Source of the DNA: Bacillota bacterium
Lineage (GTDB): Bacteria > Bacillota > UBA4882 > UBA8346
Assembly (NCBI GenBank): GCA_023392595.1
Contig: JAEVYU010000083.1
Location: 1-26,366 of the forward strand
Direction: 5' to 3'
Length of the DNA: 26,366 nucleotides
Below, in pieces: positions 15,581 to 24,800 of this stretch. Numbering within the stretch: position 1 is the first letter of the stretch; each line of letters starts with the position of its first letter. The notes under the pieces were generated by a model that searched no databases, was not told where the DNA came from, and saw only the letters and a list, made by a program, of their open reading frames with translations. Position numbers and translations under genes: made by a program.

Positions 15581-16432
15581 CTAGTCTTTACGAAGGGCTT
15601 TTCTATATTGGAGCGGCGAAGATCCGGTGATTGTCTTAAACACTCTCCCAAAATGCGTGATACTATCAAAACCAACGCTTTCAGAAATTGTCGTGACATT
15701 TAAAGCGGTTGTCCGCAGCATTTTTTGAGCCTGTTTGGTCCGGATGCCGTTGAGATATTCAATGAGCGTGAATCCGGTGACTTCTTTAAACATTCGCGAT
15801 AAATAATATTTGCTGATCTCAAAAAGTTCCGAGATTCCTCCCAAAGTAATATTCTCCTGATAATTGGCAGTAATATATTCAACAATTTCCGATATTTTCT
15901 GATGAATCGAATTGGGGAAAGGAAAATTTCCAGTTGATTTCTGAGCCATGAGGCGATTCAAGAAAATCAACAATTCAGTCAGGAGCGCTTGCAGGTAAAG
16001 CATCGAATCGGACCGGACCGCTTCATTTTCGGCCAACATTTTCATTAGCAGATCCCTTACGAAATCTTGTTCTGACGTATTGAGCCGTAAAAGGTTACTA
16101 TCTTGATGAAAGCAGCTAAAAAAATCGTATTGCAAAGTATTTTGAAACGCAGCAGGTAAAAAGTCCCGCCTGAAATTCAGTAAAATACGTTCATGAGCTG
16201 ATACATCCATGGTTTTATGCAATTCATTGACATCAATTAGTATTAAATCGCCTTTTTGGATATAATAAGTACGGCCTTTGATGAAGTAATTCCTTTCACC
16301 CTCAAGCAAATAATAAATTTCATAAGCATCATGATAATGATTGCTCATCATGTTCCGGGGAACTTGAAAGCGTTCTTTCCAAATAAATAAAGGTTGCTTG
16401 ATGTGGTCAAAACCATAGGTGATATCCTGCAT
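15581..16432 (-). CDS. AraC-family transcriptional regulator, probable uronate operon activator
   Basis: 283 residues in two parts. The N-terminal cupin-like sensor (about 20-100) has MMSNHYHDAYEIYYLLEGE, FIKGRTYYIQKGDLILID and NELHKTMD, the usual histidine-rich sugar-binding barrel motif. A helical linker follows. Two HTH motifs close the protein (about 183-283): NITLGGISELFEISKYYLS with RMFKEVTGFTLIEYL, then TTISESVGFDSITHFGRVFK with TGSSPLQYRK, the AraC/XylS signature. It is transcribed in the same direction as, and 195 bases ahead of, uxaC, so control of the hexuronate genes is a strong inference. The ligand (galacturonate, tagaturonate or KDG) cannot be read from the sequence. GAGGTGG sits five bases before the ATG. 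Confidence 0.88.
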   Translation of the reverse strand: MQDITYGFDHIKQPLFIWKERFQVPRNMMSNHYHDAYEIYYLLEGERNYFIKGRTYYIQKGDLILIDVNELHKTMDVSAHERILLNFRRDFLPAAFQNTLQYDFFSCFHQDSNLLRLNTSEQDFVRDLLMKMLAENEAVRSDSMLYLQALLTELLIFLNRLMAQKSTGNFPFPNSIHQKISEIVEYITANYQENITLGGISELFEISKYYLSRMFKEVTGFTLIEYLNGIRTKQAQKMLRTTALNVTTISESVGFDSITHFGRVFKTITGSSPLQYRKALRKD

Positions 16433-16449
16433 TATTCCACCTCGCTTAC

Positions 16450-16478
16450 AGTTTACGGCGATTATAATTAAATGTCAA
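16450..16478 (-). promoter_or_regulatory. Promoter of the AraC-family regulator gene
   Basis: On the minus strand a perfect TTGACA (16473-16478) and TAAACT (16450-16455) are separated by 17 bases. The predicted start near 16443 leaves a very short leader holding the GAGGTGG ribosome binding site, so the true start could lie slightly elsewhere. Confidence 0.45.
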
Positions 16479-16746
16479 GCAAGATTTGTTGAAAATGTTC
16501 TTGATCTGTTAAATTATCCGTTTAATTATACATATTTTGCGATAAATTTCAAGGAAACCCTGTATCTTTTTTTGAAACTGGTTATACTGCCGTTGTTAAT
16601 ATAGATTATAATTTCATTTATTAAGCCACTATAGAATTAGATTCATAATCTTAATGATCACTTCAATAATTGTGTGTGTTATAATTATGAAGATTTATGT
16701 GAACGGAAAGTTCAAACCATTTCTTAGTAAAGGTGCAAATGAAAAT
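16479..16746. other. AT-rich divergent region before the helicase gene
   Basis: No gene is assigned. The helicase frame is open from ATG 16654 and ATG 16687, but residues before 16747 do not match the family. TATAAT is present near 16609 on the plus strand, with only weak candidates for a -35 element. A long untranslated leader would fit a cold- or growth-regulated helicase, but this is conjecture. Confidence 0.35.
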
Positions 16747-17991
16747 ATGACTTTCGAAAATTTACAATTAATTTCCCCAATTTTAAAGGCTTTAGAAACA
16801 GAAGGTTACCAAAAACCAACCCCCATCCAAGAAAAAGCGATCCCCATCATCCTCGCAAAAAAGGATTTATTGGGATGCGCCCAAACAGGTACCGGAAAGA
16901 CAGCAGCGTTTGCCATTCCCATTCTGCAAATTTTGCACGATCGTGTATACGGCCCGAAGGAACAGTCCTTTATTAGGGCTCTGATTCTAACACCCACTCG
17001 GGAATTGGCGCTTCAAATCGATGAAAGCATCGGGGCTTATGGCAGGGGTACAGGAATCCGCCATACAGTGATATTCGGCGGAGTACCTCAAAAGCCTCAA
17101 ACGGACGCCTTAAAAAAAGGAGTCGATATCTTAGTGGCCACGCCCGGCCGACTCTTGGACTTAGTCAGCCAGAAATTCATCAACCTGCATCATATAGAAA
17201 TTTTTGTTCTTGATGAGGCCGATCGCATGCTGGATATGGGTTTTATTCACGATGTCAAGAGAATCATCGCCCTGCTGCCTACAAAGCGCCAAACCTTACT
17301 TTTTTCCGCAACCATGCCCCCGGAAATTGCCAAACTGGCTGATACCATTTTAATCAATCCTGAAAAAGTCGCTGTAACCCCCGTAGCCTCCACAGTTGAT
17401 AATACGGAGCAGTTTGTATATTACGTGGCGCGCGAGGATAAACGGGCGCTGCTGATTCATTTGTTAAAAGATCCCGCGATCGCTACGGCTTTGGTTTTCA
17501 CCAGGACAAAATACGGAGCGGATAAAGTCGCTCGAGTGTTGAACAAAGCCGGGATTAAAGCAGAATCCATTCATGGCGATAAATCGCAGAACGCCAGACA
17601 AAGAGCTTTAAATGACTTCAAGTCACGGCAAATCAGAGTGCTGGTGGCAACCGACATAGCAGCCCGGGGTATTGATGTGGAAGAATTATCTCACGTGATT
17701 AATTTTGAATTGCCCAATATTCCTGAGACTTATGTACACCGGATCGGTCGGACAGGCCGGGCGGGCCAAAACGGGGTTGCCATCTCTTTTTGTGACAGCG
17801 AAGAAAAAGATTACCTTAAAAGCATCCACAAGCTAATCGCCAAGGCAATTCCGGTGGTGGAGGATCATCCTTATTCGTTAAAACAAACCAAACCCTTGAC
17901 GGATCAGGAAACGGCGGTACGGCCGCAATCACGAAGCCGTGACCCAAAAACCGGGTCGGTCGGCTATTTCCGGAGAGGGAAAAAGTTTTGA
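16747..17991 (+). CDS. DEAD-box ATP-dependent RNA helicase, RhlE-like
   Basis: A 414-residue RNA helicase core with a short basic tail. All motifs are present: Q motif KPTPIQEKAIP (23-33), motif I AQTGTGKT (45-52), Ia PTRELALQI, Ib TPGR, II DEAD, III SAT, IV LVFTRTK, V ATDIAARGIDV and VI HRIGRTGRAG. The C-terminus (RSRDPKTGSVGYFRRGKKF) is basic, as in the RhlE group that acts on ribosome assembly or mRNA at low temperature. I start it at ATG 16747 (MTFENLQLISPILKALE), where the family begins. The ribosome binding site AAAGG is 13 bases away, which is long, so an earlier ATG (16654 or 16687) cannot be excluded. It stands alone and converges on the MATE gene with only 33 bases between. Confidence 0.92.
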   Translation: MTFENLQLISPILKALETEGYQKPTPIQEKAIPIILAKKDLLGCAQTGTGKTAAFAIPILQILHDRVYGPKEQSFIRALILTPTRELALQIDESIGAYGRGTGIRHTVIFGGVPQKPQTDALKKGVDILVATPGRLLDLVSQKFINLHHIEIFVLDEADRMLDMGFIHDVKRIIALLPTKRQTLLFSATMPPEIAKLADTILINPEKVAVTPVASTVDNTEQFVYYVAREDKRALLIHLLKDPAIATALVFTRTKYGADKVARVLNKAGIKAESIHGDKSQNARQRALNDFKSRQIRVLVATDIAARGIDVEELSHVINFELPNIPETYVHRIGRTGRAGQNGVAISFCDSEEKDYLKSIHKLIAKAIPVVEDHPYSLKQTKPLTDQETAVRPQSRSRDPKTGSVGYFRRGKKF

Positions 17992-18024
17992 AACTTTGCC
18001 TATCCCATGAATTCTTATCGTATC

Positions 18025-19407
18025 TCACGCCATATTTCGGGTCACGTTCCGGAGCCAGCGCCCGGACCGCAAACGCCCTAAGGCTAAGATGCATTTTGAT
18101 AATTCCTCCAAAACCGCCAAGCCATAGACCCAATGTACCGGCAGCTTGAAAACATAAGCCCCTAAAACCGTCAACGGCACCCCGATGAACCACATGGTAA
18201 ACCCCTCAATTAGGAAAGCCTGCCGGGCATCGCCGCCGCCCCGCAAAATGCCGACAATCAAGACGACCCCCAGCACCCGGATAAAAAAGATCCCCGATAT
18301 GATGTCCAGGATAATCCGGGAACTGCTCCGGACCGTATCCGAAACATTAAAAACACTCAGAACCAATGGCGCTGCCAGAGCCAGACAAACTCCCAAAACG
18401 GCTCCCAGTGCCACCGAAAGCAAGGAAAAGCGCTTGGCATATGTCTTGGCGAGGTCTTCTTGCCCCGCGCCAATGCTGTTACCAACCATAACCGCAGCCG
18501 CGCTTGAAATCCCGAAAATCGCCACCAAAAACAAATTATTGACGGTATTGCAAATCTGGATCGCCGCCATCGCTTGGGTTCCCATCCTGCCATAAACCGC
18601 CGCATAGACCAGACTTGCCAGGCCCCAGCAGATATCATTTAAGATCACCGGAGTAATCACTTGGTACGCTTTCTTCACAAACTCCAGGGATAAATCCGTC
18701 AATTCGCGGACCGAAGCGGCCAACACCGTTTTCGTTCCATAAATGTAAAGTAACACTCCCACGGTTTCGACGATTCTAGCGATGACGGTCCCCAAGGCTG
18801 AACCGGCCACACCCATGGCGGGAGCTCCGAATTTCCCGAAAATGAATACATAGTTGAAGAAGATGTCAAAAACCAACGCTATCGCGCTTATGATCATCGG
18901 TTGAATCGCTTTCCCAACAGAACGCAACGAAAAATTGAATATAAAAGTGATTCCGGTAAACAGATAACTAAGTAATATCATCCGCAGATAGCTTATCCCC
19001 AAAGTGATCACCTTCGGGTCATGATTAAAGGCTGCAATAATTGTACCCGGAAAAAGAAAACCAAACGCCATAAAGGCGGCGGCGCACAGTAGCGCCGAAA
19101 TCAGTCCCACACCCATAATTTTTTTAATGCTTTTTAGGTCGCCCCGGCCCCAGAATTGCGATATAAACACTCCGCAGCCCGCGCTCATTCCCAATAAAAA
19201 CATATTATAAAAGAAAAAATACTGATTGGCGATACCCACAGCGGCAATCGCGGTCTCCCCCAGTTTGCCGACCATAACCGTAGCCACCATATTTAAAAAC
19301 GAGGAAATGAAATTCTGAATCATGATCGGCAGGGCAATTTTCAACATCTTATGGTAAAAATCTTGGTCGTCCAACAAATCTTCAAATAATTGCTTCATTC
19401 GTCCCAT
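18025..19407 (-). CDS. MATE-family efflux transporter
   Basis: A 460-residue inner-membrane protein with about 12 hydrophobic helices in two homologous halves, expected to export organic cations or drugs using a sodium or proton gradient. The first half has KMLKIALPIMIQNFISSFL, MVGKLGETAIAAVGIANQ and GMSAGCGVFISQFWGRGD. The second half repeats the pattern with VYGRMGTQAMAAIQICNT, SSAAAVMVGNSIGAGQ and GILRGGGDARQAF. The frame is open to 19431, but GGGAG (19415-19419) seven bases before ATG 19407 gives MGRMKQLFEDLL as the start. The substrate is unknown. It follows no partner gene and faces the helicase. Confidence 0.9.
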   Translation of the reverse strand: MGRMKQLFEDLLDDQDFYHKMLKIALPIMIQNFISSFLNMVATVMVGKLGETAIAAVGIANQYFFFYNMFLLGMSAGCGVFISQFWGRGDLKSIKKIMGVGLISALLCAAAFMAFGFLFPGTIIAAFNHDPKVITLGISYLRMILLSYLFTGITFIFNFSLRSVGKAIQPMIISAIALVFDIFFNYVFIFGKFGAPAMGVAGSALGTVIARIVETVGVLLYIYGTKTVLAASVRELTDLSLEFVKKAYQVITPVILNDICWGLASLVYAAVYGRMGTQAMAAIQICNTVNNLFLVAIFGISSAAAVMVGNSIGAGQEDLAKTYAKRFSLLSVALGAVLGVCLALAAPLVLSVFNVSDTVRSSSRIILDIISGIFFIRVLGVVLIVGILRGGGDARQAFLIEGFTMWFIGVPLTVLGAYVFKLPVHWVYGLAVLEELSKCILALGRLRSGRWLRNVTRNMA

Positions 19408-19463
19408 ATTGTGTCTCCCAGTCAAGCCCAAAATAAAAAGCGTCCAGGTCTCGGGCGCAATGA

Positions 19464-19636
19464 TTACCGCTTGATAGCAATTATATCACATCAATCGAAG
19501 CCTTTTCAAAGAAATATGGCATTAATGAACTCGATCCCGACGGAAGCTCCATTGAAGAACTCAAGGCGATCAAGGCAAATAAAAACAATAAAGGGCCCCA
19601 AGCTCCGATGTAATCGATGTCGGCCTTCCTTCGGCC
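19464..19636 (+). pseudogene. Fragment of an ABC-transporter solute-binding protein
   Basis: The frame reads ITSIEAFSKKYGINELDP then DGSSIEELKAIKANKNNK and QAP before a TAA at 19611. One base earlier in register, the DVIDVGLPSA motif continues. Together these match the N-terminal part of extracellular iron/polyamine-type binding proteins (aFskkYGI, DGSS.EEL.A.., APDV.DVG). The start, signal peptide, a single base near 19606 and everything after about residue 55 are missing. It is the first of three relics fused head to tail. Confidence 0.6.
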
Positions 19637-20005
19637 TATGGATTAAGAATAGCCGGAGTTCAACCCAAAATCCGTTTGGAGCGGGCTGAAAAGCTCTTGA
19701 AAATAATCAATCTGGATGAACTTCAAAACCGTTATCCCCATCAACTATCCGGCGGCCAACCGCAACGTGTGGCACTGGCCCGCGTATTAGCGATCAAACC
19801 CCAGATTTTATTACTGGATTAACCCTTATCCGCCCTGGACGCCAAAATCCGTTTAAAACTACGGCAAGAAATCCGGATTCTTCAAGAAGAACTCGGAATT
19901 ACCACCATTTATGCCACCCATGATCAGGAAGAGGCTCTTTCATTATCAGACCGGATCGTGGTGATGAAAGAAGGACGGATTGAACATATCAGATCTCCCT
20001 CCGAA
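19637..20005 (+). pseudogene. Fragment of an ABC-transporter ATPase (UgpC/PotA-like) with a nonsense codon
   Basis: In one frame from about YGLRIAGVQPK the text has NRYPHQLSGGQPQRVALARV (the ABC signature LSGGQ), LLLD-stop-PLSALDAK, ITTIYATHDQEEALSLSD (switch His) and RIVVMKEGRIEHIRSPSE. The Walker B glutamate codon has become TAA (19820-19822), a GAA-to-TAA change. The N-terminal third with the Walker A loop is absent, and the C-terminal regulatory domain is cut. It has clearly lost function. Confidence 0.8.
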
Positions 20006-20014
20006 AAGAAATGG

Positions 20015-20278
20015 ATGGCCAAGATTATCGCCCATCCCGGCTTTCCCAGCCGGGCCCCGGAAAATACCATGGCGGTCTTTAAAACAGCTTTAGAATTTGG
20101 AGTCGACGGTCTTGAACTTGATGTTCATCTCAGCAGAGATGGCGAAGTGGTGGTTTGCCATGATGAAAGGGTCGACCGAACCACCAACGGTCGCGGGTTT
20201 ATTAAAGATTTAACCTGGCCCGAATTGCAGAAACTTGACGTCGGCAGTTGGTTTCACCCTTTAGAAAATAGTTTATGA
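20015..20278 (+). pseudogene. Truncated glycerophosphodiester phosphodiesterase (UgpQ-like)
   Basis: From ATG 20015 the frame reads MAKIIAHPGFPSRAPENT, GLELDVHLSRDGEVVVCHDE and RTTNGRGF, the first third of a GDPD-domain enzyme that hydrolyses glycerophosphodiesters. The catalytic HRG has become HPG, while E-x-D and the later His remain. After DVGSWF the frame stops at 20276-20278, leaving 87 residues against about 240 normally. It is in frame with the ABC relic, so the translated open frame at 19958-20278 is a chance fusion. It ends against the sbcC stop. Confidence 0.75.
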
Positions 20279-23200
20279 TCAAGAGCAGCCATTTCCCTCC
20301 CGAATTCGGCTCCCGCCGCCGTCCTCTCCGGAAGGCACAACTTCCAAATACCGGGGAAGTCTTTCTTTCAATTCCCGTACATGGCTAATCACACCGACGA
20401 TCCGGTTTTTATCATGCAACTTTTCCAGGGCATTCATCACTTTATCCAGTTTTTCCTCATCCAGGGTTCCGAAACCTTCATCCAAAAAGAAAAATCCCAA
20501 AGGATAACGGCCCCGTAATTGAATCTTAGAAGAGAGCGCCAAGGCCAATGCCAGGGAAGTCATAAAGATTTCACCCCCCGACAGGGAACTGATGGCCCGG
20601 CGGTTCCCGCCGTTAAAATCATCCCGGATCACAAACTCACAATCTTTTTCCTTGGCAAGCTCCAAAGCGTATCTTTGCCCGGTTAACCGGCCCAGTTGAA
20701 AGGAAGCCTCCAAGGTCATATCCCGCAAGTGCTCCTGAGCGAGAAACGATATGAACTTACGCCCCCGTAGCAGGTTTCCCAATTCCTCACAGAGGTTTTT
20801 CCGCTTCTGCGCCGCCTTTTTTTGCTGTTGAATCGTCCTCCATTGTTCCTGTTTCTTTTGAAGTTCTTCCACTTTATTTTTGGTTAAAGTAACCTCTTCC
20901 TTGGAGCGTTCCAATTCTTCCAATAAAGCCTGCCGCTCTGCCTTTACCTGTTCATAATGGCCTTCGTCAAAGACCCTTCCGTCAATCTCTTGATTCAACT
21001 TCTCCAGTTCATCCCGGCCAATCACTAAAGCGTTCCGGTATTCCTCAATTTCCCGGCCCATGGCTAAGCGTTCCTCAGAAGTTAATAAGGCCGATTCCGC
21101 CTGGACCGCATCGGCGAATCCCGCAGTTTCCAGTCCCTTGGCTAAACGCTCATTCACCTCGCCCTGTTCTTTACGGTTTGCCGTTAATGTTCCTTCGAGC
21201 GCAGCAACTTCCCGGGCAATTTGTTCCGCCAACGACCGGGTTTCCCCTTCACGGCGTTTACTATCTTCTGCATCCTTTTGTAATTTCTGATAAGTCTCCA
21301 CCATATCCCGGATTAAATCATCCAGATCTTTCCCACCGGTAATTTGAAGAACCTCATCCCGAAGGTCCGCCATTTGGGACTGGTAATTTTTCAAGGCTTC
21401 CACGGCGGAGGCTTCCAGTATTTTATTGTTCTGAAACGAATCGTTCAACTTTTGCAATTCCCGGTTGATTTCTTCCTGAGTTTTCTGCATGGTTTCCCAT
21501 TTTTGATCGACGGCGTGCAATTGTTTTTCGAAATCTCCCAATTCCTGTTTGCGTTTTCGGAGTTGGTGACGGTCAAATGAACCACGGATATTTTCGAATT
21601 CCGCCAAAACATTTTCCCATTCTTTCTGGGTTTTCTCCATTGATTCTTTGGATTCCTTGACCAGCGAATCCTGAAGAACCCAATCATGCCACCCCTTTAG
21701 AAGTTGGCCCTCCCAGTTCCGGACCTCTTTAAGCCTACTCTCCGCTTGATCGATCACTATCTCGATTTCGTCCATTCTCGCAGTAGATTGGGCTGGAATA
21801 GGGTGTTCCCGGGAACCGCAAACCGGACAAGGCTCCCCGTCATGCAATTCTTTAACCAATTCTGCCGCTGAATTCATAATCAACGCCTGTTGCTGCATCT
21901 TCCGGGCATCGTTTAAATCTTTTTCTTCCTTATCCAAAAGCGGTTTCGAGTAATTTTCAACGTTGGTTCCAGCCTGGACCACTTGTTCCGGCAGCATTTG
22001 GTGTACTTTATCAATGATAGTCTCCCATCGACTGTCATTTTGTGTTTTCCGCCTGGTATAATTGTCCTTACTCTCTTGATGGCGTTTCTCGCTTTCTTCA
22101 AGACGGACCAAAGCATTGAGGGCCTCTTCAATCGATTCCTTCTCATCCGGATTGACAAGATATTTGGCCCGTTCCTGGCGCAAAACTTCCAAAGTGTTGC
22201 AGGTACCATCCAAATCATTTTTACTGGCAGCAATTTCTTTGGATGCGACGGCAATCAATTCTCCCACTACAGCCAGTTCCCGGTTTCTTTCCTCCAGACT
22301 TTTTTGGATTTCTTTCATTTTTTTCAGTTTTTCCTGGGCTCCTTGATAATTGGCCTTTCTGGCTTGTAACTCCGGCAGTCGTTGGTTATATTGTTTTTCA
22401 GCGACTTCCATTTCTTCATGGGCATCCCGGTGTTGAATAACGGCAGCGGAATATAAATGGCTTTTGCGCTGATAGATATCGGTTTCTTCCTTGAGCTTTT
22501 TATCCAGGTCTTTTTGACGCAAGATAAGTTCCCGCAATGATTCGGCCCGTTCACCATCACTTAAACGCGTTTGTTTTCCATGGATTCTTTCGCTCGCTTG
22601 CTCCAGTTGATTGAGCTTTTCAACTGCAATTTTCCGTTTCAAATCCAATCCACGGACTGTCTCGGTTTCTTTATAGGTTTGATCGGCCGCTTCAAAATCC
22701 TTCTGAATTCCTGTATGCCGGTGATCCTTCTCCTTAAAAACTGAAATAGCCTGTTTAACCGCTTCTTCGGAACAGTCCCCCAAAACTTGCTCCATACCTT
22801 CAAATTTCTCCAGCTGCATACTCCAATTGGCCGCTTCATTTTTGACCTTTAGGACCAGCTCTTCGCCGAACTGTTCCAAATTAAAGAGGTGTTCCAACAT
22901 AGCAGCCCGGTCGGCGCCGGTTAAATGCAAAAATTGATCGAATTTACCCTGCGGGAGTACCACTGCCCGTGAAAATTCCGCCCTGCCAATGCCCAGAATC
23001 TCTTCGACTTTGCCGTTAACTTCTTGAGGTTTCGAGGCTATGACTTCTGCCCCACTCACGTCCAACCTTCGGAAACGGGCTTGTTTGGCTACAACAGACT
23101 CCGGATCTTTGGGATTTCTTTCATAGCGGCGTTCAACCAGATAACGTCCTTCTCCCAATTCAAACTCAAAAGAAACCTCCAAAGCATTATCAAGCTGATG

Positions 23201-23401
23201 GATAATCCCCCGGGTATTGTTGCTGGCCCGTTCAACCACTCCATATAAAGCCAAAGTAATGGCATCCAATATCGATGACTTGCCGCTACCGGTAGGACCA
23301 AATATTCCAAACAAACCATCGGCCCCAAGCTGATCAAAGTCAATAACCTGAAGGGCCCGATAACTGTTAAGACCAAAAAATTGAAGTTTAATCGGCTTCA
23401 T
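20279..23401 (-). CDS. sbcC: SbcC exonuclease subunit (Rad50-like SMC ATPase)
   Basis: The ATPase arm of the SbcCD nuclease, which opens hairpins and cuts DNA ends and long palindromes during replication. 1040 residues: Walker A GPTGSGKSS (35-43, K41), long coiled coils on both sides, the zinc hook CPVCGSREHP at 525-534 for dimerisation, the ABC signature LSGGE (940-944) and Walker B GFFFLDEGFGTLDE (about 969-982). Length and order are normal. Its start ATG overlaps the sbcD stop as ATGA, so the subunits are translationally coupled. The 3' end abuts the relic region; the last 20 residues (GEDGGGSRIREGNGCS) look like an unstructured tail. Confidence 0.95.
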   Translation of the reverse strand: MKPIKLQFFGLNSYRALQVIDFDQLGADGLFGIFGPTGSGKSSILDAITLALYGVVERASNNTRGIIHQLDNALEVSFEFELGEGRYLVERRYERNPKDPESVVAKQARFRRLDVSGAEVIASKPQEVNGKVEEILGIGRAEFSRAVVLPQGKFDQFLHLTGADRAAMLEHLFNLEQFGEELVLKVKNEAANWSMQLEKFEGMEQVLGDCSEEAVKQAISVFKEKDHRHTGIQKDFEAADQTYKETETVRGLDLKRKIAVEKLNQLEQASERIHGKQTRLSDGERAESLRELILRQKDLDKKLKEETDIYQRKSHLYSAAVIQHRDAHEEMEVAEKQYNQRLPELQARKANYQGAQEKLKKMKEIQKSLEERNRELAVVGELIAVASKEIAASKNDLDGTCNTLEVLRQERAKYLVNPDEKESIEEALNALVRLEESEKRHQESKDNYTRRKTQNDSRWETIIDKVHQMLPEQVVQAGTNVENYSKPLLDKEEKDLNDARKMQQQALIMNSAAELVKELHDGEPCPVCGSREHPIPAQSTARMDEIEIVIDQAESRLKEVRNWEGQLLKGWHDWVLQDSLVKESKESMEKTQKEWENVLAEFENIRGSFDRHQLRKRKQELGDFEKQLHAVDQKWETMQKTQEEINRELQKLNDSFQNNKILEASAVEALKNYQSQMADLRDEVLQITGGKDLDDLIRDMVETYQKLQKDAEDSKRREGETRSLAEQIAREVAALEGTLTANRKEQGEVNERLAKGLETAGFADAVQAESALLTSEERLAMGREIEEYRNALVIGRDELEKLNQEIDGRVFDEGHYEQVKAERQALLEELERSKEEVTLTKNKVEELQKKQEQWRTIQQQKKAAQKRKNLCEELGNLLRGRKFISFLAQEHLRDMTLEASFQLGRLTGQRYALELAKEKDCEFVIRDDFNGGNRRAISSLSGGEIFMTSLALALALSSKIQLRGRYPLGFFFLDEGFGTLDEEKLDKVMNALEKLHDKNRIVGVISHVRELKERLPRYLEVVPSGEDGGGSRIREGNGCS

Positions 23402-24675
23402 GCCACCTCACCTCCATTCCGCTTAGGAGGATTTCCGGAGCCAGAGACTTTCGAGCTATCGGATTCCGGTTGATTAACCATCTCTAGAAAGAATCCGACC
23501 AAATCTTCCTGCGGCGCGATACCATATTCCCGCTCATAAAAAAGTTTGAACCGATCGACCAAAGGCATATCCGCCAGTTTATGTTTATTTTGGGCTTCGG
23601 CCTTTTCTCCGTCCGTTTCAGGGAAAACCGGCTGGATAAAAATGAGTCCCGGATGAGCTTTTCGCAGTTCCGCCAATTGGTTCATCTCAATCGGCTTGTC
23701 CACCATGATTTCAAGATCAACCCATCCCAGTTGATTTTTGGCTACTCCGCACCAGGAAAGCGCTTCTTCAAAGCTTCCGGCCCGCCAGCGTTTCAATACT
23801 TTGCCGCAATTTAAATTTACCGATTGTACCCGGGCCATACCACCTGGAATCACGTCAACCAAAACCACTTCCTTTTGTTGATCGGCTTCCGAAAAACTGA
23901 ACGAAAGCGGTGAACCGGAGTAGCGGGTAGCTACCGGCGCAGTGTGTAACTGTTGCGGACGATGTAAATGTCCCAACCCAATATACTGTGCTGATTTTGG
24001 CATAGCTTGCGGTGAAACCGCCAAAGCTCCACCAAGTTGCCTCTCTGAATCGCTTTCCATCCCGCCAAAAGCGAACAAATGGGCCACAGCCAAATTTACC
24101 GTATCGGGCCGGAATATTTGATCCGCTTCGCGGAAAAGCCGGCTTACCCGCTCCGAATAAGCTATTTGCTGCGAATGTTCTTCCAATGTTTCCACCAGCA
24201 CTTCATTCAGCCTAGCCTCCGAAGGATAAGGCAAGGCATAAATGACGGCCTTTTCCTCACAGCCGGACATTCCAAGCTCCAACCATCCAGATCCGGAAGA
24301 AATCCTTCGAACTCCCCCGGCTGCCGAATGAACGGCCAGTTGTTCCCCGGGATACCCCAGCAGGGAAATCCCATGTTTCACCGCCAAAGGGCTGGCGGCG
24401 AGCAACCTTTCCGGGCTGTCATGGTTTCCGGCTATCGCCACAATAGCTCTTTTTCCACCATTCGAAAGCCGTTCCACGGCATCGAAAAAAAGCTTTTCGG
24501 CATCAGCCGGGGGATTATATGTATCATAGACATCACCGGCTATTAATATTAATTGGACCTCCGCATGCCGCACGATATCGACCAATTCATCAATAAACTG
24601 TTCCTGCTCCGGGAGCCTCGTTCGTCCTTCCAAAGTACGGCCGAGATGCCAATCGGATGTGTGTAAAATTCGCAC
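23398..24675 (-). CDS. sbcD: SbcD exonuclease subunit (Mre11-like nuclease)
   Basis: The manganese-dependent nuclease partner of SbcC. It is about 425 residues from GTG 24675, chosen because GGAGG (24682-24686) is six bases upstream and the family starts MRILHTSDWHLG; the frame reaches back to 24711. Metallophosphoesterase motifs are clear: DWHLGRTLEG (8-17), LILIAGDVYD, AIAGNHDSPERL and GLGHLHRPQQ. A capping domain follows, and the C-terminus (DLVGFFLEMVNQ) binds the SbcC coiled coil in the family. The basic polar tail (SSKVSGSGNPPKRNGGEVA) is unremarkable. It is the first gene of an sbcDC operon with its own promoter at 24711-24738. Confidence 0.93.
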   Translation of the reverse strand: MRILHTSDWHLGRTLEGRTRLPEQEQFIDELVDIVRHAEVQLILIAGDVYDTYNPPADAEKLFFDAVERLSNGGKRAIVAIAGNHDSPERLLAASPLAVKHGISLLGYPGEQLAVHSAAGGVRRISSGSGWLELGMSGCEEKAVIYALPYPSEARLNEVLVETLEEHSQQIAYSERVSRLFREADQIFRPDTVNLAVAHLFAFGGMESDSERQLGGALAVSPQAMPKSAQYIGLGHLHRPQQLHTAPVATRYSGSPLSFSFSEADQQKEVVLVDVIPGGMARVQSVNLNCGKVLKRWRAGSFEEALSWCGVAKNQLGWVDLEIMVDKPIEMNQLAELRKAHPGLIFIQPVFPETDGEKAEAQNKHKLADMPLVDRFKLFYEREYGIAPQEDLVGFFLEMVNQPESDSSKVSGSGNPPKRNGGEVA

Positions 24676-24710
24676 TGGATTCCTCCGAAAAATCAATATA
24701 CTTTTCTTCA

Positions 24711-24738
24711 ATTATCTCATACCATTTTTCACAGTCAA
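24711..24738 (-). promoter_or_regulatory. Promoter of the sbcDC operon
   Basis: TTGACT (24733-24738) and GATAAT (24711-24716) are separated by 16 bases on the minus strand; each differs by one base from consensus. The predicted start is near 24704, about 30 bases before the sbcD GTG. Confidence 0.5.
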
Positions 24739-24768
24739 TCTTTGTTCAGCCTGAATTTAAAATAAAAA

Positions 24769-24786
24769 AACGGTCTTGCGACCGTT
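24769..24786 (-). terminator. Rho-independent terminator of the alcohol dehydrogenase gene
   Basis: A 7-bp stem (AACGGTC/GACCGTT) with a TTGC loop on the plus strand. Read on the minus strand it is followed by a run of seven T, then ATTTT. It lies 15 bases after the stop of the dehydrogenase and separates it from sbcDC. Confidence 0.85.
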
Positions 24787-24800
24787 CGTAAATCCATTGA

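Noticed and set aside
16365..16378. cre-like catabolite repression site TGAAAGCGTTCTTT
   Set aside because: Lies inside the regulator coding region and deviates from the cre consensus in its right half.
19958..20278. Intact 106-residue gene starting at GTG/ATG near 19958
   Set aside because: Its first 15 residues are the end of an ABC ATPase and the rest is a truncated GDPD; it is part of the relic, without its own ribosome binding site.
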